From Brachypodium distachyon (lineage: Eukaryota; Streptophyta; Magnoliopsida; Poales; Poaceae), in assembly GCF_000005505.3 (NCBI RefSeq), contig NC_016134.3, positions 45,970,650 to 46,034,649 of the forward strand: DNA of 64,000 nucleotides, in the 5' to 3' direction. The notes beneath the pieces were generated by a model. The model ran no database searches. It was not told the origin of the DNA and saw only the letters and a list, made by a program, of their open reading frames with translations. The position numbers and the translations under genes are program-made. Below, piece after piece: positions 45,970 to 57,849 of the stretch. How positions within the stretch are numbered: position 1 is the first letter of the stretch; the number at the start of each line of letters is the position of its first letter.

Positions 45970-48900
45970 ATGGGTGAGGCGGGGAAGAAGGAGGATGAGA
46001 TCACGCGGGCGCTGACGCGGCGGGCGAGCGAGCTGCGGGACGCGATGCGGAGGAGCGAAGAGAACACGAAGCGCATGGTCGCCAGCCTCTGCACCATCGA
46101 GAACCGCGCCGCCGCGGCCCTGGACGTCATGCGCCCCATCGAGGTTCGTCCATCTCGTCCATCAAATCCGAGGGAGAGCTATCCGCGGGAGCGAGCGAGC
46201 GGGTGCCTGATTTTGATTGGTGGTGCAGGAGAAGGTGAAGGAGACCCAGAAGATGCACGAGAACATCGACGAGGCGATCATGGTCACCGACGAAATGCTC
46301 GACCAGGTCGACATCGCCCAGCAGGTGCGTGTATGCTCTTCCTCGACGACACCCTTCGTTGGTTTATACTGAAATAAGAGGGAGGTTGAATTTGATGGTG
46401 AAATGAATGGCGCAGAGGCCGCAACCGATCCTTCCATTGTCTCAGAAACATGGTGAAATTGATTGGTTGTTTTGTAAAGGGGTTGCGGTATCGCACACAT
46501 TTGGAGGGGATTGATTGAGCGTGAGGGCGCCAAATTTGGGTTTGCTTTTTGGCAGTCGTAGAATGTGCTTGACTGGTTTTGGACTTCGGTCAACAAGGAA
46601 TGGCTACATGCAGATTTTAAAATTGGAGGGGATTAAAAAAAGGCCCGTAGATGGGTGGTGACTGAGTTTGCTTCCATGCTGGTGTAGTTGAGAAGTGCAT
46701 TTGTGTTTATCTACTGACGTGGGTTACGTTCATGATTAGCGTTTTTTGGTTATGTTCGTTAGTGTTTCATCAGTTTTTCAGGGGATGCAATGGTAATTTT
46801 TATAGAACTAGTGTAGGTCTGGCATTTGATGATTGCAGCATTTCCTGTCCTGTGCTGAGGTTGCGCTTTTTAGATAAGTTTGCACTGATATTGGTATGTA
46901 CTCCAGTTGCAGTTCTGCACCTATTGTCTTCCTTCACTTTTGGGTCAGCGCATTCTTCTACAAAAGGTTTGGTATGTTCGGAAAAATTATTTGCATGTTG
47001 TCGTTGTGAGTTTTAGGCAGAAGCTATGTTACTGTGGGGTCCCCGTGGGAATCTAGATGGGTACCTGGAAGCTGTGGATATTCTGAAAGGCGTCGTTGGC
47101 TTCTTTTCCTCAAAAGAGAACTTTAAGGGTGTCAAAATATTTCTGCATCAAGCCAACAATCTCTTATCCAAGGCTTTTCTGATCATTGAGGGGGAATTCA
47201 AGCAGTTGCTGCGTACATACAGGTCGACTTTACATTTTACACCCATTCCTTAACTCTTATCTTGTTGGTTCCTTATATATTTCTAGAGGAACAGTTCATG
47301 TGTATTTCCTTGACCTCTCCCAAGGCCCATGCTAATTTGTTAATTCTTCTAATATCGTTTTTGTTTTTTCCTGTCGTATATGTTCTTTCAGCAAACCTGT
47401 TGAGCCCGATTCCCTATTTGTTAGCCCTCCAAAGCTTCAATTGGCTTCAAAAGGCGACTCTGAAATAGGTGGAGGAAATCGTAGCCAATCTGAGCATCCA
47501 TCCAAAAGCTTGGAAACTGCTATTTACAGGACTCCAACACTGATCCCCCCTGAAATATTACAACTTCTGCATCGTATAGCTCAGCAATTGGTTCAGGCTG
47601 GAAACCAGCAGTCATGCTACAACATTTACAGGTAGGCTTTGAGCTGGGGGTTTAACATGTGCTGGTTTTGATTATTGACAAGAATATTATCTGATAATGT
47701 ATCAATGCTGCATGCAGAGAACAAGAAGGTCAATGAATATAGAGAGTACCTGAGTTATGGAAAATACCTTAATAGCAACAAAATATGCAGGCAATGAGTC
47801 ACACTTAGTCAGGTTTTGGTCAATTTGCCCTGTATGACTAGAAATGTATGGAGTTGGAAAAACAAATCCATGCTTGCAACAACAATTTACATTATTTTTG
47901 GGCATCCTTTGGTTGAAGCTGTTCGTTTAGAGGGCACAACAGTCATACATTGAAACATGGAATACTGTAATTGTCATTTCTTTTCCTTCCCAATTTCCAT
48001 TGACATTGGCTCTAAATTTCTAGCACTGTGCAAGTCAAGCTCAAGTTTGTTCTCTTTCTTCAGAGATGCTCGTAGTTCGGCGTTAGAATTGAGTCTTCAG
48101 AAACTGGGAGTACAACATGTTAGTACAGATGATGTAGAAAGGATGCAGTGGTTGGCTTTAGAGGCTAAAACTGGCGACTGGACCCAGTTTATGAGAATTG
48201 CGGTGAGGATCCTTCTTCACATATGCTTGTGGTGCATGTCTTTAGACATCCAACTAACTGGCTATGCTTCAATAGGTGAAACACTTACTTGCTGGAGAAC
48301 GAAAAATATGTGATCAGGTTTTTGATTGTATCAGTTTCAACAAGGATCAATGTTTTGCTGAACTGGCAAGAACTGGTGTTCTAACTCTTCTCAGCTTTGG
48401 AGATGCTGTTGCTAAAAGCAAAAGTTTTCCTCAAAAATCGTTTCTACTTCTGGAGATGTATGAAGTAATGTATGAACTTAGATCCGAGGTACGCTAAAAG
48501 CAATGTATTCCGCACCGCGACATAGAAATCACATATAGGCAGTAGTTACTATATTTTTATCAGTTATGTAATATTAGCTATTTACATATTTACTACTGTA
48601 CATTAATTCTAGTTAATGGTTCTTCTAGATGTAGTGTCAGTGTTTGCAGTTATTATTGGCTTATTGCTGTGACCTTGTTGTCACTTTAACTAGGTTGATA
48701 TCGACAACTACAGAAACTACTGTTTACCTTTGTTTTGAACATCATTACCAGGTTGAAGTCATTTTCCAAGGCAAGTTTTGCTCTGAGATGCTCGAGGCTA
48801 CATTGGGCTTGATGAAGCGCTTGGCACAGACTGCCCAAGAATCTTTTCTTGATTATAAGGAAGTAGTTGAAAGCGATACTTCAAACACTAACGTCCAGGA

Positions 48901-51178
48901 CGGAACTGTCCATACTTTGACTTACAATGTGATCAATTATGTTAATTTCCTTTTCGAGTAAGCACCATGCAGCCTTTTCACCTGACTATTATATTCTTGG
49001 GCATGTAGAGATTTATTTGACTTCCGTGTAACCAATACACGGTAACATTCAGAATGGGTTTTTAACGCTCTTCACTTTTCCAATGTATGGTCATATTTTT
49101 AAGATAGACATTTACAACTCTATCTAGCTGGCAGTGATGAGCTCTATTTCTTGTCTAGTAGCTGAGTTAGCCAAGCCTTGTCCCGAATTCACGTTTCCTT
49201 CCATTCAGAAAACACTGGTTAACTATACTGTGTGTTTAACACATTTGAAGACTCTAATACAAATGAATGGTGGTGGATCAAGAACTTCTTGTGGGTCCAT
49301 ACGTTTAATCTTTACTCCAATTCTTAGTTTCTTCAGTTTTTTTCCACCTAGCAATCCCAAGGTCTACCATAAGCTTCTGAGGTCTTCCTGCTAGTACTAT
49401 GTAAACGTTTACCAGTTAATAGTTGCATCTTCATCACGCACCGCATGTCATGGTTTTCCTTAATAAACTTGTTACTCGTCCATAAATATCAACCTATAGT
49501 TAGTTATTTTAGCAATTGAAGTATATTTTGGTTATCTTTCTGCATCATTTTGAGAACAGCATGCTAACAAATATTTGTAACTGATATCATTGGCAGTTAT
49601 CAGTCAGCACTGAAGCTAGTATTTCAGGAATACGGAACTGGAGGCGATACTGAATCTCAACTTGCAGTCATTTTGGAGAGCATAATGGAAGCCCTTCAGA
49701 ATAACTTAGACGGGAAATCTAAGCTGTACAAGGATCCTGCACTGATGTACATATTTCTAATGAACAATATTCACTATATGGTTAAGTCTGTTCGCAGGTA
49801 TGTTACATTTTGTTGATCAGGTCTACAACTTGTCCAGACAGTGTGCCTGTCCAACAACAGTTTTGTGTAACAACAGATCAGAAGCCAAGGATATACTTGG
49901 TGATGACTGGATTCAGAGGCATCGTAGGATTGTACTGCAAAATGCGAATCACTACAAAAGGGTGACATGGACAAATGTTAGTGCTTCGATGCAATCTTCC
50001 TTAATTGATGTATTGTATTTCTCCTCAATTTTACTGCATCGGATTACTTTTTCGAAATATACTGCCTTGGAGTCTGAGATTGTTGAATTTTTTCCTGATT
50101 AGGCATTTACATTTTCTTGTTCTGGACAGTAGTTCTTTTGTAAATTTTCAATTTAATTAAACTTGTGATGAACTGTAGAAGAAGACTTTTGTATACATGA
50201 TTATTTCATATCTACCCCAAGGTTTACTATCTTCTTGTCCGATATATTAGATAGTCCACAGATTATTTTCCTCTTAAATTCACATAATTCGAAATACTGA
50301 ATGTAGACAATTGCTTCCTGTTACTCTGCTTCTATCATTTAGGTTGTGCAGACGCTCTCAGTTCCAGTTCCAGGTGTCAGTAGCCCTGGTTCATCAGCAC
50401 CATCAGATCTTAGCAACATTGGAGTTTCAAGAACTATCGTAAAAGAACGGTCAGTACCATGACAGCAGCTTATGTTTTTCTTTGTTCAAAATTTTAAAAC
50501 TAATAACAGAGTTCACAAAAATGTATGCTCTTTCCATGCTAGGTTGAAGTCCTTCAATATGCAGTTTGATGAGCTTCGTGCAAAGCAATATCGATGGACT
50601 ATACCTGATCCACAATTGCAAGAAACTCTGAGGCTTGCTGTAGCTGAAGTTCTATTGCCAGCATACCGGTCCTTCATTAATCGCTTCGGGTATGTTAAGC
50701 GGCCTTTTCTTGATCTTTTTTGTCTCTCCGGCATATTCCTCCATTAAACTATTATTACAGATGATAGTGTAATTCTACCATACCTGTGTTTTACCCCAGA
50801 AACTTAACATCCTGAAAGATTTGTTTTTGCGATGCTAGTGTAATTCAACCAATGCATCTACCCACATCCATTTTCTTGTTGAACTCACAAATAGTTGAAA
50901 TGATAGCCCATCACTGTTGGCTGCCTGTAATCTTTACCCTTCCCTGGTGATGGCACGAACCAAGATGGTAGACAAAACACAAGTCGTATTAGTGCCATCG
51001 CAATTCTTCATGCTGCTTATGGTTTTATCCTATGACTGTAATACTGTTTTTAACTTTCAGGAATCTTATTGAACAAGTAAAGAACCCGCGTAAGTACTTG
51101 AAATACTCCCCAGAACAGTTGGAGCAGTTGCTGGGTGAGTTCTTTGGAGGACAACAACTTGGTGAACGAAAGCAGTAA
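45970..51178 (+). CDS. EXO70A: Exocyst subunit EXO70, intron-rich A clade
   Basis: Twelve exons join in frame: 45970-46143, 46229-46324, 47017-47222, 47392-47631, 48064-48202, 48276-48488, 48752-48957, 49597-49797, 49877-49976, 50343-50449, 50543-50689 and 51061-51178, total 1947 bp, 648 residues. EXO70 is the exocyst subunit that binds membrane phosphoinositides and tethers secretory vesicles to the plasma membrane. N-terminal coiled-coil: LRDAMRRSEENTKRMVASL and MHENIDEAIMVTDEMLDQVD. The Exo70 core follows: AEAMLLWGPRGNLDGYLEAVD, SFGDAVAKSKSFPQKSFLLLEMYEVM, LTYNVINYVNFLFDYQS, MYIFLMNNIHYMV, then KSFNMQFDEL, WTIPDPQLQETLRLAV and the C-terminal KYSPEQLEQLLGEFFGG. Many introns and this length are typical of the EXO70A clade; other clades are mostly single-exon. 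No damage seen. Confidence 0.95.
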
Positions 51179-53462
51179 GCACCGAGAAACAGTCAAAAGG
51201 GAATGACACTGCTAATCGATTTGCATACCACAACTTCAGCAAAGATCTCTACAGAAGCAACTAACACTGTTCTTTACACCGTCATGTACGTCACGGGATT
51301 ACTGATACAGCATAGAGCTGGTCTGGTCTGGCAAAGATCTAACAGGGACTTTGTTTCGTCATCCGATTGGTTAGTCTTAGATGTTAACCAATGCATCTAC
51401 CAACATCCATTCATAGAAGTGACCTGAGGATTTATTTCTTAACTCACAGCCTGCAGGTGCATTTATGTGTACTCGTTCTTATGCTGTCAATCTCTATATT
51501 TGGTTGCTTTTCCTGGCAACATGTTACAGCGAGGTTTCTCTATTTGACTACAAGTGTTGACTAAATTGATTGTGGAACGATTGATCAAATTGGACTACTC
51601 TTCTCGGCGTGCAAGTGTTCTCTGTCTTATTTTTATTTTATGTACAGTAGGCATACTACTATTAGTGGCTTTGTCATCTCATATACTTCTATATTGCCAT
51701 ACTTGATGGATCGTGACGGTCGTCATTAGCACTTATGTTGGTAGTGTTTTTCTGCAGTAGCAACAATCTGTACAGGGGTAAGGCTAATTTCAAGCCCCAC
51801 TTGCATGCTCCACTGGGTTGGGATGGGAGATTGGGACCAATGGCGACGAATACCTACAACCTTTCGGCTATCCGTTAATTGCCTAGCCACAAAAGCATGT
51901 ACTCTAAAATTGTTCGGTTCGGCACTTCTGTGCTATGCGTTTTGTTTATTCTTGCCTGTTTGTTGCTGCTGCCATCCAGAGGCATCGTGTGGATTGCTTA
52001 TGAGACGCCAATAATTTGCTGGTATCATCATTAATTAGGCCTCAACGTTATCAAATAGTGCCACAGAAGCTTTTTATTTTTATCTGAACAGTATAGCAGA
52101 GCACAGCTCCCAAACTGTGGGTCGCTGCATGGTGTTCAGTTGTGAGGCATGCTTCGTGGTGGTGCCTTGGCTTCGTTTCAGGTGGCCATGTGAAGGACCC
52201 AACATGATTATCAATTTTGTTTTGCCAAATGTGATGTATGCGAATCATTAATGTATCACTGATGACAAGATAACCATGTAGGTCTTGAGGTATGGTTGGT
52301 CGGTAGGTGGTCAATTTGGAGTAGGAAGAGGATGCGGTCATCCGTGGGGGCCCCTTCCATGTAGAAGGTTCAACACAAGTACAGAACCTGCTCTGCCTGC
52401 AGATTGCCTGACGCTTCCGGGTCTCGAAGATATGATTGTCCTTGTGCGCGAATGATGGTCTCTCGGTGCTCTCGGCGGGACTGGAACTGTTGGAACGGAG
52501 CGGCCTCAACATGGTCCAAAGATGACTGATCATATCACGATCTCTTGGGGGTGAACTGAACTCCACTTGGCATAAACCGGTGGAGATTGTTTACATCTGC
52601 AGTAGTATATAGACGGGATCAGCTGGTGACGTTCCCCTGTCGTATTGCTCGCACAACCGCACTAGCTCACTTCTGTTTTGCCGGGCTGAAAAGGAGAACT
52701 CGACGGCGGCAGCAGAAAGCAGAACCGGATTCCAGGGTCCAGGCCAACGAAACTTGGCCGCAGAGAACATATTCTGAACGAGTGATCATCAGTCGTAAAT
52801 TTTTGCTGGTCCGCTCCCGGATTCCTGCCTCCACTCCACTCCCGCCCGACCACTGACCAGCCACAAATCAAAAGACACTTTGCTGTGGCCATGTAAAGTT
52901 TGAAAATTGGAAGAATCTGTTTAGAACGAAGAGAAGTGTTCAATCAACAAGGCCGCCTCTGTTTGTTTTTTTAGAAGTGGAGCGGTAATCGACAACAAGG
53001 CCGCCTTTGTTGTTTTGTTTGGGTCACACAATGCGCGTCGCCTGCATGTGCTCGCCGCGTACGTGATATGCAGCCACGGGCCAACGCTCCTGCGTCGGTC
53101 GATCGGTTCCCCTCACGAAGTTTCTTGCTCGATCTCCCACGCGGCCACGCTTTATAAAACTCCCAACAGCGCATACAGACATGTGAATCACATGCACATG
53201 GGTCGACGCGGAAAACGCCTACGGATTTCCACCGATTCTTTTTCGTGTCAATCAGCCCCGAAAACCTTTATTTCCCTCGTGAGACCATTGTTACGTAGGA
53301 GTACTTTCCTTGGTTTTGGCTCTCACGTATCTTATAAGGCGTCATTTGTTTTGTAAAGTCAAACTTTACAACCACAATTATACTCTTTAAACATGTGATT
53401 TTTATGATATAAAATATAATTGTCAATATGTGTAGACAAATACTCCCTTTGCTCCTAATTAA
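51179..53462. other. Intergenic after EXO70, no gene seen
   Basis: The first few hundred bases are the EXO70 3' UTR. The frame 52051-52566 minus (171 aa) is open but not recognised. A TATA-like TTTATAAAACTCC at 53151-53163 is not followed by a credible coding frame. Confidence 0.4.
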
Positions 53463-53600
53463 TTGACGCCGGATATTTCGCAAAACAACCTTTCTATTTC
53501 CCGAAATCAACCTGCAGTCCACGTTCTAGCAGAAATCTTGCAAAAAAAACCCATGTAATTTTTCGAAATCAACGCGCAATCCACATTCAATTGAAGATGT
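53463..53600. repeat. Two-copy degenerate tandem repeat
   Basis: Two ~57-bp units each contain ttgcaaaa/tcgcaaaa, a T-rich block and cgaaatcaac.cgca.tccac. A single Stowaway-like end (tactccctttgctcctaatt) lies just before. Repeats of this kind are common in grass intergenic DNA. Confidence 0.55.
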
Positions 53601-53964
53601 GTACTGCGTGTCTGTTGGAATACTGCCCATCAAAGAGACCGTTAGATACAACAATAAGAGCAGTCAATATTTTTTTTACCACAATAAGATAAAAGCCATC
53701 CAGAAAGTTGTGCATGAACATCTAGTTATACAAATTGCAACCTCAAAACCATGCAAGAGCTAATATCCAGTTGCCACGTTGACTCACCACCATTGAGGAA
53801 TTTAGCTTGGAAAATTAAGTTATTGACTGAGACGTTACTGTACTTACTACTGTACTCCAGTAATCGTCTAATCGAGCACCTTGGACTCATCCATTGACCT
53901 GCCGCTGCTGTCAACACGCGTACCAAACTTGGAAATGAAGACATTAAAATAAAAAACGGTAGTT

Positions 53965-56000
53965 TCCTAGAAAGCTAGGGTTTCTTTTCCTCTCTAGCGA
54001 CTCGCCGAGAGTTCGAATCTACACCACGTTATCCTCGGATTTGAATCCGATCACGACTAGGATTGATTCCTACGACTTATATTCTCACTACGGGCTCATT
54101 GATCGGGCCAGAGACATCATGTCGGCGACAAACTCCGCTTCATCAAAGGTGGAAGGAGCGAAGGCGGCAGCGTTGGCGGAGTTGGGGACTGAGGCGGCGA
54201 TGGCGGCGGAGGGTTCCGGGGCTTCCCAGACATCGGCAGCGGATGGAGATCGGTTCACGGGGAGTCAGAAATCTGGAGGAGATCGGAAGGTTCCGATAGA
54301 GGAATTGCTCACAAGTCTCCACTTGAGGGAGGATGAGGAGGAAGATATCATCTTGGAGGAGGACCCGGAGGACTTGGCGGCCAACGCTCGTTGGTTGGCG
54401 CTTGCTAGGGTTTGTACGGTGAAGACCTTTTCCCATGGCGGATTGTTCGGTGATATGAGATCGGCGTGGAATCTGGCCAAGGAAACTCTGCGAGTAGAGA
54501 GAGCTAGCTTTGAAGAGAAGTATCTTGGCCTGCCGATGCCTAATGGGAGGATGAAGAATGAGCAATTCCAGGGCAGTAAAGATAAGTTTAATAAACGCAT
54601 GACTGATTGGTCTGAGAAATACTTGTCGGCCGGTGGGAAGGTACAAGCTCTTCCGACTTATTCAACGGGCATCTTTCAAGTTCTCGGCGAGTCTTTGCGA
54701 GGATCTATCACACTTGGTGAGGAGTTTCTGGTGGGGAGATGAAGAGAATGATCGCAAAACTCATTGGTTAGCTTGGGAGAAGATGACGGCGCCCAAGGGT
54801 TTTGGCAGGATGGATTTTCGCGACTTTCGAGCCTTCAATCAGGCGCTGTTGGCACGGCAAGCTTGGAGACTCTTACTAAACCCTAGGAGTTTGTGTGCGT
54901 GGTTACTGAAGGTGCGATATTTCCCGGCTGAACAGCTTCATGATACTGTCTTCAGTTCGGGGGGATCGGCTTCGTGGCAGGGCATAGTGCATGGTTTGGA
55001 GCTAGTCAAGAAGGGCCTGATATGGAGGATCGGGACAGGAGATAAGGTGCATATAACCAGAGATAACTGGCTCCCTCGGGACCATTGTCTGAAGATCTCG
55101 AGCCTGATGAAACACACCAGGCGGCGTTGGGTGAAGGACTTCCTGGTGGCTGGCGAACACAAGTGGGATGAGGCAATCGTTAATGAGTTTCTCTGGCCGC
55201 ACGATGCTGTGGAAGTTTTGAAGTTGAGGCTACCGCCGGCGCCCACGAAGGACGTGATAGCCTTGCACTATGACAAGCAGGGATTGTTCACGGTGAAGAG
55301 CGCATATCACTTGGCGATTCATGATTGCCTGCAGAAGCATAATTCGAGTTCCTCTAGCTCGACTACGGATGGAAGCCGGAAGCATTGGAAGGATGTGTGG
55401 ACTGCCGGTGTCCCGCAGAAAGTGAGGGTTTTTGCCTGGCGTTTGGCTCGTAGTGCGCTGGCGACACAGAAGAATAGACAACGGCGAGGAATGGAGATTT
55501 TGGCGACTTGCAAAATCTGCGGTCGGGAGGAGGAAGATGAGTTCCATGCAGTCCTTGGGTGCATGAAGGCGAGGGCGCTGCGAGAGGAGCTCGCAATTCC
55601 TGGGATCTGCCTCTGGAGCGCAATTTTGAGCGAGGCCATGAGTGGTTCCAGATTCTCCTCTATAGCTCAAGCAAGGAGATGCGAGCTCGAATCATGATGC
55701 TGTTCTGGCGTGCTTGGCATTTGCGGAACAATGTGATTTTTGGAGATGGTAAAGCTTCGGTGGAAGGGAGTGCTCAGTACCTCGTCAACTATCTGAAATC
55801 TCTCGGCCATATTCGGCGGAAACCTGATAATGGTAAAGGAAAGTCTCAAATGAATAGGGAGGGCGTAAGAGTAGTTCATAAGCATAGATGTTGCGTCTGT
55901 GCAACGTGAGCCGCCTCAAGTTTTTTCTGAACTACGTGCCGTAGATTGTAATACTTCTATTGATCATCAATAAAACTCCCTATTCCAACGGGAAAAAAAA
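53965..56000 (+). mobile_element. Internally deleted LINE
   Basis: The element starts with a LINE-type leader (about 53965-54120), contains the start of ORF1 joined to the last third of ORF2, and ends in a short 3' UTR and A-run (55993-56000). Endonuclease and RT domains are absent. The total is about 2 kb, against 5-7 kb expected for a complete plant LINE. No clean target-site duplication could be matched. It could have moved in trans with an intact relative. Confidence 0.8.
54119..55909 (+). pseudogene. Fused LINE ORF1-start/ORF2-tail relic
   Basis: From the ATG at 54119 an Ala/Gly-rich head leads into the ORF1 (DUF4283) segment NARWLALARVCTVKTFS and DMRSAWNLAKE. Within a few codons (about 54485-54505) it passes, in frame, to ORF2 sequence: FEEKYLGLPMPNGRM and WSEKYLSAGGK, which lie after the RT domain. 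The frame shifts near 54680, then continues as SHLVRSFWWGDEE, the zf-RVT region (SAYHLAIHD, WKDVWTAGVPQKVRVFAWRL, CKICGREEEDEFHAVLGC), and shifts again near 55600 into RIMMLFWRAWHLRNNVIFGDG, ending at 55909. A few residues after AGGK are also lost. It cannot encode retrotransposition functions. Confidence 0.8.
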
Positions 56001-57201
56001 CCGTTGTTCCGTTACGTTGGAAGTGACATAAGTATATGCATTTTTTTTTCTAGAGGAGAGAGACGCATGGGCAATGATTTGCCTCACAAGCATTCTCCGT
56101 ATTTGCTAGTGCCGGGTCGGTCGACCGGCTTCGTCCAACGCACGCACGTACCTTCCCGTTCCGTTCCATGCCAAAAATTCAGAACCTTCTTCTCTGTCAT
56201 TGTACTTCTCTGCTCTGTACTATTTGCTATGAATTTTCTTTGCTTCGGTTTTTTCCAAGATTCCCTCCACTACGTGGCTAATCTACCCGGCTCAAACCCA
56301 TCTCGCAAGTGGCGTGTGTTGTGAGTGTGAGGTAGGCCGCTCCTTGGCCTCATCTGAACTGAAAGAAATTTTAAAATGACAGGACAGTGTAGTTCTGTAT
56401 GTTAAAATATAGGGTTGCAAAGAGGGCGACGGTGTGTATGGATGGTCTAAAAAACACTCGATCGGAAACCTACTCTGAAAGTTTATAAACGGTAAACCTA
56501 CTCACGACGGACTAAGCACCTAACCGCTCACATGCTATCTGAATTTATCGAGAACTAAGCAGAGCAGAAACGCCATGGGAGCGAACCTTCTTCACCTTGT
56601 CTTTGTTCCTCACATGCTATCCGAAGTTTTCAGCCTGAAGCCTAGGTCTAAAGCCGTAGTTGATAAAAATAGTTTCAAAATATAATTGAAATAAATTACA
56701 GTTCTAATACCGAAAAGATAATTCCTTGGCAAAAGGACACTCGGATCAGGCGGGCCGGGACTGGGCTTGGCATTTTGAAGCTAGGCTTTGTGTAGCCTGG
56801 CCTAATATCCGGCCCGGTCCAGCGTATGTGTACTCTCAATTAGAGAAGGGGGAAAAAATAAAATAATGAAAAAGGTTCGTTTGTTCATCCAAAAAAAAAG
56901 CGTTACTGTCGTTACATCGCCTAACGAGAATTAATAGGCGCGTCGTCTCCGGCAGGAGCAGCAGAGCCTATTAATTCACCCGCGCCTAAGCCCACTTTAC
57001 TCTGCTTCTTCCTCCTTCCTCCTCTTCCCCCTCACACTCCATCCCAGTCTTCCCACAGGAAGAAGAAGAATCATCATCCCCCGCGCGTGCGGGGAGCTCA
57101 GCTCACGGGACCCTCGACCCCGCGCGCTAAGAAGTAAGAACCCGAAGCCGTCAAGATCAGCTAAAGCCGCCAGCAGCTTCGTCATCCTTCAGCGGCCGGC
57201 C
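56001..57201. other. Intergenic and NHL promoter region
   Basis: No other gene seen. The last 200 bases are C/GA-rich, consistent with a plant 5' UTR. A clear TATA box was not found. Confidence 0.4.
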
Positions 57202-57849
57202 ATGGGCAAGGACTGCGGCAACCACGGCGACGACCACCTGCGGCACGGGTGCCGGCGCCTCCTCGCCTTCCTCCTCGCCCTCGCCCTCATCGTCGCCGTC
57301 ATCACGCTCATCGTCTACCTCGTCCTCCGCCCGACCCACCCGCGCTTCTTCCTCCAGGACGCCTCGCTCCGCCAGCTCGACCTTTCCGCAAACACCTCGT
57401 CGACAACCCCGTCCACCTCCCTCCTCTCGACCGTGCTCCAGGTCACCGTCGCCTCTCGCAACCCCAACGACCGGATCGGGGTCTACTACGACCGCCTCGA
57501 CGTCTACGCCTCCTACAAGTACCAGCAGATCACCGTCGCCGCCTCGCTGCCGGCCGTCTACCAGGGCCACGGCGACGTCGGCGTCTGGTCCCCGGTGCTC
57601 TCCGGCCCCAACGTCCCCTTCGCGCCATACCTCGCCGCCGCGCTCCAGGATGACTGCAAGGCGGGTTATCTCATCCTCCAGGTCAAGATCGACGGCCGCG
57701 TCCGCTGGAAGGTCGGGAGCTGGATCTCGGGCCACTACCATCTCTTCGTCACCTGCCCTGCTTTCCTAGTCACTGGCGGCGGTAATGGCGCTCCCGGCGC
57801 CGGCGGGTTCAAGTTCCAGACCACCACCTACTGCCACGTCGAGGTCTAG
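57202..57849 (+). CDS. NHL: NDR1/HIN1-like (NHL) LEA-2 membrane protein
   Basis: A single-exon gene of 215 residues. A short cytosolic head with Cys and His (residues 1-18) precedes one membrane helix (about 19-42, LLAFLLALALIVAVITLIVYLV cut to the core), followed by the family turn RPTHPRFFLQDASLRQ. The LEA_2 domain carries the hallmark NPNDRIGVYYD (87-97), and the C-terminus ends TYCHVEV. NHL proteins sit in the plasma membrane; NDR1 and several relatives are needed for or induced by pathogen responses. Length, helix position and the NPN motif are all typical. GC-rich like the PUB gene. The ATG at 57202 is the first in a long pyrimidine/purine-rich leader. Confidence 0.93.
   Translation: MGKDCGNHGDDHLRHGCRRLLAFLLALALIVAVITLIVYLVLRPTHPRFFLQDASLRQLDLSANTSSTTPSTSLLSTVLQVTVASRNPNDRIGVYYDRLDVYASYKYQQITVAASLPAVYQGHGDVGVWSPVLSGPNVPFAPYLAAALQDDCKAGYLILQVKIDGRVRWKVGSWISGHYHLFVTCPAFLVTGGGNGAPGAGGFKFQTTTYCHVEV

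Noticed and set aside
52051..52566. Minus-strand 171-aa frame after EXO70
   Set aside because: No similarity recognised, no promoter elements, irregular composition; likely chance.
53151..53163. TATA-like TTTATAAAACTCC as promoter of a lost gene
   Set aside because: Only a 113-aa unrecognised frame overlaps and no coding sequence follows at the right distance.
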